A DNA stretch of 64,000 nucleotides from Gammaproteobacteria bacterium. GTDB lineage: Bacteria > Pseudomonadota > Gammaproteobacteria > S012-40. The position numbers and the translations under genes were made by a program. Location: positions 82,807 through 146,806 of the forward strand of contig WFPC01000055.1 of NCBI GenBank assembly GCA_015487785.1. Reading direction: 5' to 3'. Positions 19,319 through 27,549 of this stretch are shown piece by piece; position 1 is the first letter of the stretch, and the number at the start of each line of letters is the position of its first letter. The notes under the pieces are model-generated. The model did not search any database, was not told the DNA's origin, and saw only the letters and a list, made by a program, of their open reading frames with translations.

Positions 19319-19502
19319 AGGGGGTTGGTGCCGAAGCGCGTCGCATGGGGCAGGGAAACTGTGTACAATCCAGGCTTTATGCCTGCTCGGCGAGGGCGGC
19401 ACCGTCAAAAACTGGGGATATGAAAACCCGTGTATGGGCATGGCCATGACGGGTTTCGTGGTGGTTTAGCTATTCGATGTATAAAAAAACGGAGAACGTA
19501 AC

Positions 19503-19943
19503 ATGAGAGCCAAAACGGAGCGCACAGCTGTTTGGAAAATCGCCCTCTTCGGGGTGCTGGCATGGGTGGGAGGACTGATGATGCCGCAACCGGCCCAGGC
19601 CGAGTATGCCGACGTGGTCATCAATAACTATGCGGACGCGGCGGGTATGCGCCCGGTGGTGTTTCCTCACTGGTATCATCGCATTCGTTTCCGTTGCAAG
19701 GTTTGCCACGCCGACCTGGGCTTCAAGTTCAAGGCAGGCGGTAACAAGATCACCATGGCGAAGATCATCGACGGCAAGTTCTGCGGTGCCTGCCACAATG
19801 GCGAGATTTCCTGGTCGGTGGAAAACTGCGGCATGTGTCACTCGGGGATTCCGGGGACCCCGACCCACATCAGCGGCAGTACCGTACAACGCCTGGTAGC
19901 GCCGGCCTACAAAGCGCTGGACAAGAACAAGCAAGTGCAATAA
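19503..19943 (+). CDS. Small triheme c7-type cytochrome
   Basis: A 146-residue protein with a signal peptide (cleavage near PAQAEYA). Three heme sites: CKVCH (65-69), CGACH (94-98) and CGMCH (109-113). The histidines in FPHWYHR (56 and 59) before the first site are placed as distal ligands, as in the c7/c3 fold, so bis-histidine, low-potential hemes are expected. About 110 residues of mature protein for three hemes is compact, typical of a freely diffusing periplasmic shuttle. GGAG lies 8-12 bases upstream of the ATG. The 184 bases before it contain a GC stem (AAACCCGT 19424-19431 with ACGGGTTT 19449-19456) without a T-tract. It is followed after 19 bases by a larger triheme cytochrome. Confidence 0.88.
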   Translation: MRAKTERTAVWKIALFGVLAWVGGLMMPQPAQAEYADVVINNYADAAGMRPVVFPHWYHRIRFRCKVCHADLGFKFKAGGNKITMAKIIDGKFCGACHNGEISWSVENCGMCHSGIPGTPTHISGSTVQRLVAPAYKALDKNKQVQ

Positions 19944-19962
19944 TAACTAAAGGAATTCCAAG

Positions 19963-20661
19963 ATGAGAGATACAATAAAAGGTTTTGCGATCGCTGTTTC
20001 TCTGTCGGTGATGTCGACCGCCGCATTTGCGGAAGGTGGCGTTCCCTTGGTAGCCGCCGCCTCCAAACCCGTCACCTCCGCAGAGATCACCGGCTCGGTG
20101 CCCGAGAAACTGAATATTTCCAAGGCCAATGTATTCAACCGCCTGTTGAAGAAAATCAAGGATCCCAACGCGCCGCCACCGGAAGACGGCATCCACGACA
20201 CGGCCAACGAGGCCACTTTCGCCCTGCAACCGCCCAAGGTGGCCTACGAAGGCTGGCCCCGCACCGAATACGGCAATCACGTGGACTGGGTGAAGGCACT
20301 GAACGATGGTTTGATCAATCCGCGCTACGACCGGGTGGACCCGGAAGTGGAACCTTTCGTGATGGACCTGGATATTGTGCGCCCGGTCAAGGCCTCGGTG
20401 CCGGATGTGGTGTTCCCGCACAAGCCGCATACCCAGTGGCTGCATTGCTCCAACTGCCATCCGCGCATCTTCGTACCCCAGCGTGGCGCCAACCAGATCA
20501 ACATGTCGGCCATCATTCTGGGTGAGAAGTGTGGTGTGTGCCACGGCAAGGTCTCCTTTCCGATTACCACCAAGTCGTGCAAGAAGTGTCACTCCAAGCC
20601 CAAGCCGGCCGATTGGACACCGCCGCTCAGCGAAGCGAGCGTGAAGAATCCCTGGCGCTGA
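19963..20661 (+). CDS. Triheme c-type cytochrome with N-terminal extension (copy 1)
   Basis: A 232-residue exported protein; the signal peptide ends at AAFA. A heme-free stretch of about 140 residues is followed by a c7-like domain with CSNCH (162-166), CGVCH (190-194) and CKKCH (206-210), and with FPHKPH just before the first site supplying distal histidines. The same architecture and many identical stretches (EDGIHD, GLINPR, FPH-PH, FVPQRGAN) occur in the protein at 22358-23014, so the two are paralogs. The repeated use of the c7 core suggests partners or stacked modules in a periplasmic relay. Confidence 0.88.
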   Translation: MRDTIKGFAIAVSLSVMSTAAFAEGGVPLVAAASKPVTSAEITGSVPEKLNISKANVFNRLLKKIKDPNAPPPEDGIHDTANEATFALQPPKVAYEGWPRTEYGNHVDWVKALNDGLINPRYDRVDPEVEPFVMDLDIVRPVKASVPDVVFPHKPHTQWLHCSNCHPRIFVPQRGANQINMSAIILGEKCGVCHGKVSFPITTKSCKKCHSKPKPADWTPPLSEASVKNPWR

Positions 20662-20672
20662 GCCTGGCGTTC

Positions 20673-20741
20673 GGGCGCCGCGCAAGCGGCGCCCATAAAC
20701 AAAATACATCTTGCCGCGGGCGGGTGTATTTTGTTTATGGG
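20673..20741. repeat. Nested palindromic element between cytochrome and cupredoxin genes
   Basis: Two overlapping hairpins. The first is a perfect 9-bp GC stem, GGGCGCCGC / GCGGCGCCC (20673-20694), closed by a GCAA tetraloop. The second is a perfect 17-bp inverted repeat, CCCATAAACAAAATACA (20692-20708) and its complement (20725-20741), with a 16-base spacer. The CCC at 20692-20694 belongs to both, so the structures are mutually exclusive at the base. CCGTTTTTTG follows a few bases later. It may be a transcript-processing or attenuation site, or a small mobile palindrome. Confidence 0.85.
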
Positions 20742-20801
20742 AGTTCCGTTTTTTGATTTTCCAATTCGAGGCCCGGGCCGCTTGCAGCAGGTGGCGGGGT
20801 A

Positions 20802-22361
20802 ATGCAAGGATCGATATTGATGACAAGAGCAATGGGCCATCTGGGTGTGGCGATCGCGCTGGCAGCCCTGCTCAGTGGTTGCAGCGTGATGGAGCGCTTG
20901 CGCGGGGAAGAGACGGAGACGTCTACGCCCGCAGCCGAGACCGCGCCGGAGCAACAGAAGCCCAAGGCGGCCAAGGACAAGGAGCAAGTTGCGCCCGACA
21001 TGGAAGTTCTGGCAACGCCGGTGACACCTCCCGCTCCGGTGGAAGATCTGCAGCCCCTGGCACCCGAGCCGGTGGAGGAGCGTGGGGCAGTGGAGCAGGA
21101 AGTTCCCGCAGCGAAACCACAGCCGGAAGAGCCTGTCAGCAAGCTGACGGATGCGCCGCCGAATACCTTTGTGGTGGAGGTGCGGGAGAAGACCGATCAG
21201 CATCCCTACTATGGCAAGGGCAGTCGCTTGGGCTTCGTGGTCGACGGCCTGCCGGGCAAGGCTATCGTGGTGCAGCGGGGCAAAACCTACACCTTTCGCG
21301 TGCGCACCAATATCAAGCACGATTTCTATCTCAGTCGCAAGGATGTGGGCTGGGGCTCGGCGGTGTATTCCCGAGGGGTCGAGGGACAGTTCACCTATAA
21401 GGGGGACGTGAGCTTTACTCCCGATGAGCAGACGCCCGACACACTCTATTACGAGTGTCGTAATCACCAATACATGGGCGGGCGTATCGTGGTGGTGGAT
21501 GCGGGAGCCGACGTGGAAGCGGTGAAGGCGCGCTTGCTCGAGGAGCGCAAAGCGGCCCTGGCCAAGCGGGCAAAGGCTGTGGCTACCGGGGTGAGTGAAA
21601 CCCAGGCCAAGCAAAAGCTGGCCTATGTGAAAATGCTGTTGCGGCTCAAGACCGAGACGCTTGCGGCGTCTGTGCAACAGGGCATCGAGAGCAAGTTGCA
21701 AGCTGCGACGGAAGCCATGGCAGCGCAGGATTTCGCCATGGCCTATGCCCTGGCGGACGAGGCAGGACGGGCGTTCGCCCCAGGGCCCGGGACACGGGGG
21801 CCCAGTGATGCCGAGCTGGCCAAGCAAAGAGACGATTATGAGCTGAAACTGGAGACGGTGCATAGTTTCCAGAAATCCCACCAGCGGGCCTTCGATGAGG
21901 CGCAGAAATCCGGTGGCGAGATAGAGCCGGTGGATTATGATCACGCCAAGGTCGACAGCCTGGTAGTGGAAGCCGCCCGGCTGGCGGAGCAGAACAAATA
22001 TCCCCAGGCGACGCGCAAGCTGGCCCGTGCGGAGCGGGAGATCACCGTTGCTCTCAACGGGATGCTGGGATCGCGCACGGTGGTGTTCGAGCTGAAATTC
22101 GATACCCCCGCCGATGAATACCGCTATGAAGTGGATCGTTACAAGAGTTACCTGGTATTGATTCCCAAGGCGATCGAGGTGCGCAAGCCCAGCCAGGGTG
22201 CCATCAAACTGGCACAGACCTATGTGGACAAGGGCAAGTTCTTCGCCGAGAAGGCAGAGGAATCCGCCCAGGCCGGCCGTTATGCCGAGGCTATCGTCAT
22301 CGTCAAGGATGCTACCAAGGAGGTTCGGCGCGGCTTGATGATTCTCGGAGTATCCATGTGA
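20802..22361 (+). CDS. Lipoprotein with amicyanin-like cupredoxin domain and helical C-terminus
   Basis: A 519-residue lipoprotein (lipobox LLSGC, C27). A Pro/Glu/Ala-rich linker runs to about residue 118. A cupredoxin-like beta domain (about 120-235) follows, with the complete type 1 copper ligand set H173 (in NIKHDFYL), C219, H222 and M225 in YYECRNHQYMGGRIVVV. The CxxHxxM spacing is that of amicyanin. The last 280 residues are mostly helical and unrecognised, with a predicted coiled-coil character around 235-330 and 350-420. A blue copper electron carrier tethered to a membrane and attached to a helical scaffold is the simplest reading. AGGTGG precedes the ATG. The end overlaps the next gene by four bases (GTGA). 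Confidence 0.82.
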   Translation: MQGSILMTRAMGHLGVAIALAALLSGCSVMERLRGEETETSTPAAETAPEQQKPKAAKDKEQVAPDMEVLATPVTPPAPVEDLQPLAPEPVEERGAVEQEVPAAKPQPEEPVSKLTDAPPNTFVVEVREKTDQHPYYGKGSRLGFVVDGLPGKAIVVQRGKTYTFRVRTNIKHDFYLSRKDVGWGSAVYSRGVEGQFTYKGDVSFTPDEQTPDTLYYECRNHQYMGGRIVVVDAGADVEAVKARLLEERKAALAKRAKAVATGVSETQAKQKLAYVKMLLRLKTETLAASVQQGIESKLQAATEAMAAQDFAMAYALADEAGRAFAPGPGTRGPSDAELAKQRDDYELKLETVHSFQKSHQRAFDEAQKSGGEIEPVDYDHAKVDSLVVEAARLAEQNKYPQATRKLARAEREITVALNGMLGSRTVVFELKFDTPADEYRYEVDRYKSYLVLIPKAIEVRKPSQGAIKLAQTYVDKGKFFAEKAEESAQAGRYAEAIVIVKDATKEVRRGLMILGVSM

Positions 22362-23014
22362 GCGGCATGTCTGAAACACAAACGATGCGGCATGATCGGA
22401 GTCGGGGTTTGGCTATGAAGGAGCGAGCGCGCCTTGGGCGCAGGATACGGGTGGTGCTGGTGATGGCAATGTTGGCCACGATGTTGCCGGCCTTTGCCTT
22501 GGACAAGAACAAGCCGGGTGTCTACGAGGAAAGTCGCGGGCATTTCCAGCTCCAGGGGGATATTGTTCCCATAGCCGAGGACGGTATTCATGATCCCACC
22601 AATGAGGCGGTGCAGGTGCTGCAGCCGCCGGCCGAGGCCATGCTGGATTTTCCGCGTGACGACCGCGGTGTCATCAACTGGGTGGAGACTCTAGACAAGG
22701 GATTGATCAACCCCCGCACCGGACTCACCGGGCATGAAAAGATGCATGCGGTGGATTTCGATGTCATTTTTCGCAATACCGCCTCCATGCCCTATGTGCG
22801 TTTTCCGCACCGGCCGCATACCGTTTGGCTGACCTGCAAGAACTGTCATCCGGGTATATTCATTCCCCAGCGGGGTGCCAACCCGGTCACCATGGCCGCC
22901 ATCATGCAGGGTGAATACTGTGGTGTGTGCCATGGCAAGGTAGCCTTTCCGCCCTACGAGTGCAAACGATGTCACAGAGTGCCGCGAGAAAGCGTCGGAC
23001 TGCGCTACAAGTAG
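22358..23014 (+). CDS. Triheme c-type cytochrome with N-terminal extension (copy 2)
   Basis: Up to 218 residues, depending on the start. The GTG at 22358 overlaps the preceding stop (GTGA), but ATGs at 22367 or 22415 would give a more normal signal peptide (RRIRVVLVMAMLATMLPAFA). It has three heme sites, CKNCH, CGVCH and CKRCH, in a C-terminal c7-like domain preceded by FPHRPH. It is a paralog of the 19963-20661 protein, with shared EDGIHD, GLINPR and IPQRGAN stretches, but it lacks the long N-terminal part and C-terminal tail of that protein. Its end overlaps the next NHL gene by 46 bases. Confidence 0.86.
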   Translation: MSGMSETQTMRHDRSRGLAMKERARLGRRIRVVLVMAMLATMLPAFALDKNKPGVYEESRGHFQLQGDIVPIAEDGIHDPTNEAVQVLQPPAEAMLDFPRDDRGVINWVETLDKGLINPRTGLTGHEKMHAVDFDVIFRNTASMPYVRFPHRPHTVWLTCKNCHPGIFIPQRGANPVTMAAIMQGEYCGVCHGKVAFPPYECKRCHRVPRESVGLRYK

Positions 23015-23988
23015 TTTTCGCGCTGTTGCTAGGCGCGGTACTGGCGGGATGTGCCAGTGCGCCGCCGTTGTCGCAGGAGCCTCATTCCAGCTCCGGAGAG
23101 CAGGCCAAGACCCTGCGTTTCCGTGCCATGCTCGATGTCGTGGATCTGGGTTCGCAGGATTTTCTCAAGCGCTTCCTGTTCGGGCGCGCCCGCTATGATC
23201 TCAAGCAGCCCACGGCGATCGATGTGCGTGACCGCTGGATGTATATCGCCGATGCCGGCGAGGGCATGGTTTTCAAATACGACATGCAGGCCCGGCGCCT
23301 GGAGCCCATTCTGTGGGCAGGTGACCGGGTGGCAGGCGAGATTTCCGACATCTATATTGCCAAGGATCTGTCCTTCTATGCCACCGATGTACTGGGTAAG
23401 CGGGTAATACACTTCTCGCCCTCAGGTCGGGTGTTGCAGGTGTTCCAGGATGCGCCCAATATTTCACGACCCATCGCCATTCATGTGGATGAACAACGCA
23501 AGCTGCTCTACGTGGCCGATGAGGTCTACAGCAAGATCGTGGTGTTCGGTTTTGATGGCCAGCCTCTGCGTGGCTATGGCAGGCGTGGAGAGGGTGAGGG
23601 CCGGTTTCGCATCATCACCGACATGATCAAGGCGCGTGAAGGCGGCTTCTATGTCAGCGACCGCATCGAGCTACCGGTGCAACTGCTCGACGAGCAGGGT
23701 CGGTATGTGACCCATTTCGGCGAGACGGAACTGGTTTTTCCCACCGCCCTGGCCGAGGACAGGTTCGGGCGGGTGTTCGTCAGCGACAAGTCCGACAGCC
23801 TGATCAAGGTGTTTCGGCGCGGCAAGTTGATCGACAGCGTGGGGCGCAATGGCTATGGTGCCGGCGAGTTTCGCTATATCAGTGACATGAAGCTCAAGGG
23901 TGACACGCTCTATGTGGTGGACAGCCTCAATGGCCGGATCCAGATCTTCGATGTGCTTGCCGATGACCTGCTGACAGTCAACGATTGA
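22969..23988 (+). CDS. NHL-repeat beta-propeller lipoprotein (second of three)
   Basis: 339 residues from the chosen ATG, which lies inside the 3' end of the preceding cytochrome gene. The signal sequence ALQVVFALLLGAVLAGC makes C28 the lipidated residue. NHL-type blades follow: PTAIDVRDRWMYIADAG, PIAIHVDEQRKLLYVADEV, FPTALAEDRFGRVFVSDKS and KLKGDTLYVVDSLNGRIQIF. It is more divergent from the first and third NHL proteins than these are from each other. No catalytic residues are recognisable. It is probably an envelope scaffold for the conduit, facing the periplasm or the surface. Confidence 0.82.
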   Translation: MSQSAARKRRTALQVVFALLLGAVLAGCASAPPLSQEPHSSSGEQAKTLRFRAMLDVVDLGSQDFLKRFLFGRARYDLKQPTAIDVRDRWMYIADAGEGMVFKYDMQARRLEPILWAGDRVAGEISDIYIAKDLSFYATDVLGKRVIHFSPSGRVLQVFQDAPNISRPIAIHVDEQRKLLYVADEVYSKIVVFGFDGQPLRGYGRRGEGEGRFRIITDMIKAREGGFYVSDRIELPVQLLDEQGRYVTHFGETELVFPTALAEDRFGRVFVSDKSDSLIKVFRRGKLIDSVGRNGYGAGEFRYISDMKLKGDTLYVVDSLNGRIQIFDVLADDLLTVND

Positions 23989-23990
23989 GC

Positions 23991-25067
23991 ATGCGTTGTT
24001 TGCCGGCCTTGCTGATGGCGCTGCTCCTGCTGGGTGGTTGTGCCAGCCAGCCTGCGGTGATGCGCTATCATGTTCCGGCCGAGCCCCTGGTGTGGCCACA
24101 GGCGCCGGAGCCTCCCCGTTACCGGCTGAGCGGTATTCTGACCGGCGAAGACAATTTTCACCGGCCACCTTCCTCTGCGCAACCTTTCAAGCAGGCGTTG
24201 GCCTGGGTGGTGGGCCTGGTGCTGGGAGAGGAAGTCCCCAGGCGGTTGCAGAAACCCATTTCCGGCTTGTTCGATGCGCGCACGGGGCGTATCTACGTGG
24301 TGGACATGGGACAGCGGGCGGTCTTCGTGTTCGATCCTGTCGTCGGGCGAGTGAGTATTTGGCGCCATGCCTCGGTCGATGCCGGTTTCGTGGCGCCGGT
24401 GGCCATTGCGCCGGGTCCGGCGGGCGAATTATGGGTGACCGATGCCGAGCGAGGGCGTATCACCCGCCTGGATGCGCAGGGCAACGTGCTGGGAGAGGTG
24501 GGTGCCGGGGTGTTGCAGAGGCCCACCGGCATCGCCCGGGACGAGGAAAATGGCCGAATCTTCGTGGCCGATACACGGGCCCACGATATCAAGGTGTTTG
24601 CCGACGATGGTCGTTTGCTGGCCCGCTGGGGAAAACGTGGGGAGCAGGCCGGTCAGTTCAACGGGCCGACCCACCTGGCCTTCGCCGATGGGCGGCTCTA
24701 TGTGGCCGACACCTTGAACTCACGGGTACAGGTGTTCTCCGGCGCGGGCGAGTGGTTGCGCAGCTTTGGCCGGCGCGGACTCTATTTCGGCGACACGCCG
24801 CGGCCCAAGGGGGTTGCGCTGGACGGGGCCGGGCGGGTTTACGTTGTAGAATCCTACTATGACTATCTGCTAGTATACGACGCGGAGGGGCGCTTGCTGC
24901 TGCCCTTGGGAGGGACCGGATCCAAGCCCGGTCAGTTCTATCTGCCTGCTGGCGTGTGGACCGATGGTGGCAACAGGGTGTTTGTCGCCGATATGTTCAA
25001 CGGGCGGGTGGTGAGCTTCGAATACATTGGAGAGGACGCGACGGCCTCTGGAGGCGGCGGACAATAA
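23991..25067 (+). CDS. NHL-repeat beta-propeller lipoprotein (third of three)
   Basis: 358 residues. The lipoprotein signal MRCLPALLMALLLLGGC makes C17 the acylated residue. Repeats include RIYVVDMGQRAVFVFDP, RIFVADTRAHDIKVFADDGR, RLYVADTLNSRVQVFSGAGE and RVFVADMFNGRVVSFEYIGE, consistent with a six-bladed propeller. It starts 2 bases after the previous stop; a TTG at 23985 is an alternative. The closest relative in the window is the first NHL gene at 14300. It directly precedes the large 12-heme cytochrome, with which it may interact. Confidence 0.84.
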   Translation: MRCLPALLMALLLLGGCASQPAVMRYHVPAEPLVWPQAPEPPRYRLSGILTGEDNFHRPPSSAQPFKQALAWVVGLVLGEEVPRRLQKPISGLFDARTGRIYVVDMGQRAVFVFDPVVGRVSIWRHASVDAGFVAPVAIAPGPAGELWVTDAERGRITRLDAQGNVLGEVGAGVLQRPTGIARDEENGRIFVADTRAHDIKVFADDGRLLARWGKRGEQAGQFNGPTHLAFADGRLYVADTLNSRVQVFSGAGEWLRSFGRRGLYFGDTPRPKGVALDGAGRVYVVESYYDYLLVYDAEGRLLLPLGGTGSKPGQFYLPAGVWTDGGNRVFVADMFNGRVVSFEYIGEDATASGGGGQ

Positions 25068-25089
25068 TTACAATGATCGGGCCTGAGCA

Positions 25090-27549
25090 ATGAGAAACCT
25101 GTCAGTGCGCCACATTATCGGCTGGGTCGCCTGTTGCTTGGTGTTGGGGACACCGGTGGCGCATGCCGCCAGCACGGCCTTGGCGCCCGATCGCATTGCC
25201 GACGTCAGCAATACCAAGCACAATTTCTCCGCCGACGCACCGGATCTGCTCACCGGTGAGACCCGTGAGGTCAAGGCGCAGTCACAGAAGGAAGTCTGTG
25301 TGTTCTGCCATACGCCTCACTTCGCCAACACCGAGGTGGCGGCACCGCTGTGGAACCGCGCCCTGTCCAGTGAAACCTACACGGTCTACGATTCATCCTC
25401 CATGGATGCCGACATGTCGGCATCGCCGCAGCCGGGGACCAGTTCCAAGCTGTGTCTGTCCTGCCACGATGGCACCCTGGCCATCGGCTCGGTGAACTCG
25501 GCCGGTGGCGGGGCCGATCTGCAGGTGGATGCCAACGGCGTCATCACTGGCATCAATCCCACCAGTATCGACATGCTCAACGGGGTGACTACCATGCCCG
25601 CGGGTGAGGGGGTCGATACCGGGTTTACCCGCAATCTGGGTACCGACCTCTCCAACGACCACCCCATTGGCTTCGAGTACGATGCCACCCTGGCCAGCAA
25701 CGATGGCGAGCTGGCCGATCCCACCACCGCCAGTGAAATCGATTCCCGCCTGGGACGGCAGGCGGCAGGGGCTGGAACCCAGACCAAGACCCATATCGCT
25801 GTGCCGTTGGAAAACGGCAAGCTGGAATGCACCAGCTGCCACGACCCGCATATTCGGGGCACCAATGGTGACGAAGGCAAGAATATCAAGTTTCTGCGTC
25901 TGAACCGTTTCCAGAAGGCTCAGGCCAGCGACGATGGTTTTGCCATCGATACCGACATGAATTGCCTGGCCTGTCACCGCAAGCCGGGTTGGGCTCAATC
26001 GGCCCATGCCCATCCACTGGTGGCCGATGAACGGTATACCCAGGATGCGGCTCAATTACGCGAGTTCCCGCTGGACACCCAGGTGTGGGAAGCCGGTTGC
26101 CTGAACTGCCACGATTCCCACACGGTGCCCGGTGCCCCGCGCTTGTTGCGCGAGGCCACTGACAGTACCGAAAGTCCCAAGCAGGCCGGCAATGCCGCCA
26201 GCGAAGAGGCCTGCTATCAATGCCATTCCTCCACGGGCGTATTGCAGGATCTCAGTACCGTGGCGGACGTGGAGACGGCCTTCAAGAACAGCGCGGTGAG
26301 CATGCCCATCGGCGGTGACGAGGTACACGATGTCAGTGACGCCAATCTCAACGAAGCCCAGGGATTGCTGGGCAAGGTGAGCGAGGGGGGGGCGTTGGGC
26401 AATCGTCACGTGGAATGCAGCGACTGTCACAATCCTCACCGCATGATCAAGAACACGGTATTCAATGGTGATGCCGCCACGCCAGACGCTTCCGGCACCC
26501 ATGTCCATGCTGCCGGCACCGAGCATTCCAATATCGCCTCTGGGGTGCTGCGTGGTGGCATCGGGGTGGAACCCACTGGTTATGCCAGTGACGCCTTCAC
26601 TGCCAAGCCCACGGGTTTTCTGGTCAAGCAGGGAGACCCTGGTGCCAATGGCTCCAGTGACATCAACGAACCCTATGTGACGCGGGAATACCAGGTTTGC
26701 CTGCGCTGTCATTCGGAGTACGCCTATGATACCCCTCCCAGTCTGGGGTTGAGTGACAGCGGTACGCCGTCGGGTACCAACGGCCTGACCCAGTATACCG
26801 ATCAGGCCATGGAGTTCCAGGCGCCCACGGGGCATCAAGGCGATGGTACCTCGGCCACCGATCCGGGCGTGGGGGCGGCCTATCAGACCAATAATCATCG
26901 CAGTTGGCACCCGGTAATGGCGGCCACGGGCCGTACCGCGGGTCTGGATGCCTATCTGACGCCCTTCGACCAGGGGGTGGGCAACCAGACCATGTACTGT
27001 TCCGACTGTCATGGCGCAGCCACCTCACCCGGTACCGTCGAGCCGGGCACCGGCCAGACCTGGGGTCCCCATGGCTCCAACAATCCCTTCCTGCTCACGG
27101 GCAAGTGGAACGGTTCCACGGGTACCGGGCAGACCGATGGTCTGTGTTTCCAGTGCCATGACTACGATCAATACGCCAACCCTGCCACCGTTTCTGCCAG
27201 CGTGGTGGCCAGCGGTTTCGCCTGTGCCGACACGAGTTGCATCACCAGTGGCGACACGGGCCTGAGCAAGAACCTGCACATCTTTCATGCCACCGCGGCG
27301 GGCGGAGGCAATGTGCGCTGCATGGACTGCCATACCAGCGTGCCCCATGGCTGGAAGAACAAGGCCTTGCTGGTCAATCTGAACGATGTGGGTCCCGAGG
27401 CCGGACAAGTCGCGGGTACCCCGGCGCCCAGTTACCCCTATTCGCAGGAGCCCTACTATCTCGAGGCCAAGCTGAAGGTCAACGCCTTCAAGGCCAGTGG
27501 CAACTGGCAGAAATCCGACTGCGGCAGCTCGGGTTGTCATCTGCCTTGA
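25090..27549 (+). CDS. Dodecaheme c-type cytochrome, candidate surface cytochrome
   Basis: An 819-residue exported protein; the signal peptide ends near AHA. Eleven CXXCH sites start at residues 70, 122, 247, 292, 337, 375, 443, 537, 637, 686 and 744. A twelfth site is an unusual CX4CH (C811-H817, CGSSGCH) at the C-terminus. A CADTSC at 712-717 lacks the histidine and may be a disulfide. The first three hemes lie in the module shared with the tetraheme and pentaheme cytochromes (CVFCHTPH ... APLWNR ... CLSCHDG ... NDHPIGF ... CTSCHDPH). The rest is Gly/Ser/Thr-rich with long loops, as in extracellular multiheme cytochromes. No lipobox. It is the last gene of the cluster and the best candidate for contact with the outside electron donor or acceptor. 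Confidence 0.9.
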   Translation: MRNLSVRHIIGWVACCLVLGTPVAHAASTALAPDRIADVSNTKHNFSADAPDLLTGETREVKAQSQKEVCVFCHTPHFANTEVAAPLWNRALSSETYTVYDSSSMDADMSASPQPGTSSKLCLSCHDGTLAIGSVNSAGGGADLQVDANGVITGINPTSIDMLNGVTTMPAGEGVDTGFTRNLGTDLSNDHPIGFEYDATLASNDGELADPTTASEIDSRLGRQAAGAGTQTKTHIAVPLENGKLECTSCHDPHIRGTNGDEGKNIKFLRLNRFQKAQASDDGFAIDTDMNCLACHRKPGWAQSAHAHPLVADERYTQDAAQLREFPLDTQVWEAGCLNCHDSHTVPGAPRLLREATDSTESPKQAGNAASEEACYQCHSSTGVLQDLSTVADVETAFKNSAVSMPIGGDEVHDVSDANLNEAQGLLGKVSEGGALGNRHVECSDCHNPHRMIKNTVFNGDAATPDASGTHVHAAGTEHSNIASGVLRGGIGVEPTGYASDAFTAKPTGFLVKQGDPGANGSSDINEPYVTREYQVCLRCHSEYAYDTPPSLGLSDSGTPSGTNGLTQYTDQAMEFQAPTGHQGDGTSATDPGVGAAYQTNNHRSWHPVMAATGRTAGLDAYLTPFDQGVGNQTMYCSDCHGAATSPGTVEPGTGQTWGPHGSNNPFLLTGKWNGSTGTGQTDGLCFQCHDYDQYANPATVSASVVASGFACADTSCITSGDTGLSKNLHIFHATAAGGGNVRCMDCHTSVPHGWKNKALLVNLNDVGPEAGQVAGTPAPSYPYSQEPYYLEAKLKVNAFKASGNWQKSDCGSSGCHLP

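Noticed and set aside
19424..19456. Hairpin before the small triheme cytochrome as a terminator
   Set aside because: An 8-bp stem with a 17-base loop and no T-tract; may be incidental.
20589..22379. Long minus-strand open frame opposite the copper-site lipoprotein gene
   Set aside because: It covers the complement of a gene with a clear lipobox and cupredoxin motif, and it runs through the intergenic palindrome.
27223..27240. CADTSC in the 12-heme cytochrome as an extra heme site
   Set aside because: The residue after the second cysteine is isoleucine, not histidine, so no heme is expected.
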